The notes below the pieces were generated by a model. The model was not told the DNA's origin. It made no database searches and was given only the letters and a program-made list of their open reading frames with translations. The translations under genes were made by a program, and so were the position numbers. DNA of 7,754 nucleotides from Bordetella parapertussis (lineage in GTDB: Bacteria > Pseudomonadota > Gammaproteobacteria > Burkholderiales > SG8-39): contig CAMBSA010000069.1 of NCBI GenBank assembly GCA_945869935.1, positions 1 through 7,754 on the forward strand, written 5' to 3'. Shown piece by piece: positions 7,279 to 7,754 of the stretch (position 1 is the stretch's first letter; every line of letters begins with the position of its first letter).

Positions 7279-7295
7279 AAGGGGACTGTCCCCTT
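7279..7295. terminator. Perfect hairpin between convergent genes, likely bidirectional terminator
   Basis: AAGGGGA (7279-7285) and TCCCCTT (7289-7295) pair perfectly around a CTG loop, in the 34-base gap between the reductase stop (7270) and the cupin stop (7305). On the plus strand CCTTT follows; on the minus strand the stem is followed by GGGAGCAT, so the tail is weak on both sides. The position strongly suggests a shared terminator. The core GGGGACTGTCCCC also looks like a short dispersed palindrome of the REP kind, but there is only one copy here. Confidence 0.5.
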
Positions 7296-7304
7296 CCTTT
7301 GAAT

Positions 7305-7754
7305 TCAGGCGGCGATTGCCTCGAGGTTGGTGTCGAATCCCTTGGCGGTGCCGAGCTTCACCACCGGCCCCCTCAGCAGTTCCTGCCAAAGCAGCGAATC
7401 CATCGCGAGATGCAGCGGATGGTCCTGGATGGTGAGTGCGATGAAGCCCTGCTCGCGCGAGCCGTGGTTGTGCACCGCCCAGCCCGGCGCGGAGAACTGC
7501 AAATCGCCCGTCCCCCATTCGACGCGCTTACCCGCCGCCGTGCTCTTGCCCTGGCCACACATGTAGTAATTGATCGAAGCCGAGGTATGATGATGCGGCT
7601 GATCGATCTTGCCCGGCGGCAGCTTGGCGATGGTCGCAAAGTGAAACGGCGTCGTGCCCATCCTCCTACCGGTGGTCGGGTTGTAGAGCAGGTAAAGGTG
7701 ACGCCCGGTGTACTTAAGGAATCGCAGATCAAGTCCAATTTCGAGGCTTGAAGG
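7305..7754 (-). CDS. Cupin-domain protein, gentisate 1,2-dioxygenase-like (5' truncated)
   Basis: The frame is open from the right edge to a TGA at 7305-7307, giving 149 residues of the C-terminal part. An ATG at 7661 exists, but the 31 codons upstream stay open and read like protein (LDLRFLKYTGRHLYLLYNPT), so the gene very probably begins outside the window; the AGGAGG directly abutting that ATG has no spacing and encodes Arg-Arg. Cupin motif 1 is PPGKIDQPHHHTSASINYY with a His-x-His pair, and motif 2 is GDLQFSAPGWAVHNHG with the third His. The motif-1 Glu of many cupins is absent; a three-His iron site of this kind is typical of gentisate 1,2-dioxygenases and relatives. These cleave aromatic diols, but the fragment alone does not fix the substrate, and a non-enzymatic cupin is possible. 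It is convergent with the reductase gene. Confidence 0.85.
   Translation of the reverse strand, partial: PSSLEIGLDLRFLKYTGRHLYLLYNPTTGRRMGTTPFHFATIAKLPPGKIDQPHHHTSASINYYMCGQGKSTAAGKRVEWGTGDLQFSAPGWAVHNHGSREQGFIALTIQDHPLHLAMDSLLWQELLRGPVVKLGTAKGFDTNLEAIAA

Overview
The window is GC-rich, densely coded and bacterial. It carries a tripartite RND efflux operon with a lipoprotein adaptor and a NodT-type outer-membrane lipoprotein, so the host is a Gram-negative proteobacterium. The composition, the Tat-type aldo/keto reductase and the gentisate-dioxygenase-like cupin would fit a betaproteobacterium such as a Burkholderiales relative, but no marker in the window proves this.

Layout, left to right. 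Bases 2-190 hold the 3' end of an unrecognised rightward gene. Bases 223-6122 (or 6191) hold a leftward three-gene operon, read in the order membrane-fusion adaptor, RND inner-membrane pump, outer-membrane channel. The adaptor and pump are separated by 9 bases, and the pump and channel overlap by an ATGA. Roughly 6123-6337 is the divergent control region, with an AT-rich patch, a 10-bp palindrome, a strong Shine-Dalgarno and two tiny ATGA-chained open frames. Bases 6338-7270 encode a rightward aldo/keto reductase with a twin-arginine signal. A perfect short hairpin at 7279-7295 separates it from a convergent leftward cupin gene that runs off the right edge.

How the genes work together. The three efflux genes should build one proton-driven drug or amphiphile exporter spanning both membranes. 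The pump keeps the acidic pair and lysine of the proton relay, the adaptor keeps the RLS motif used to dock the channel, and the channel keeps its lipidation cysteine. No regulator gene (TetR, MarR, LysR or two-component) lies inside the window. The reductase and the cupin are separate transcription units, and their link to efflux is only positional.

The coding content is conventional. The least ordinary part is the divergent spacer at 6123-6337. There the only strong ribosome-binding site does not match the start expected for the reductase, and overlapping short frames lead into that start. I found no CRISPR array, tRNA, rRNA, insertion sequence or phage gene, and no convincing undescribed multi-gene system.
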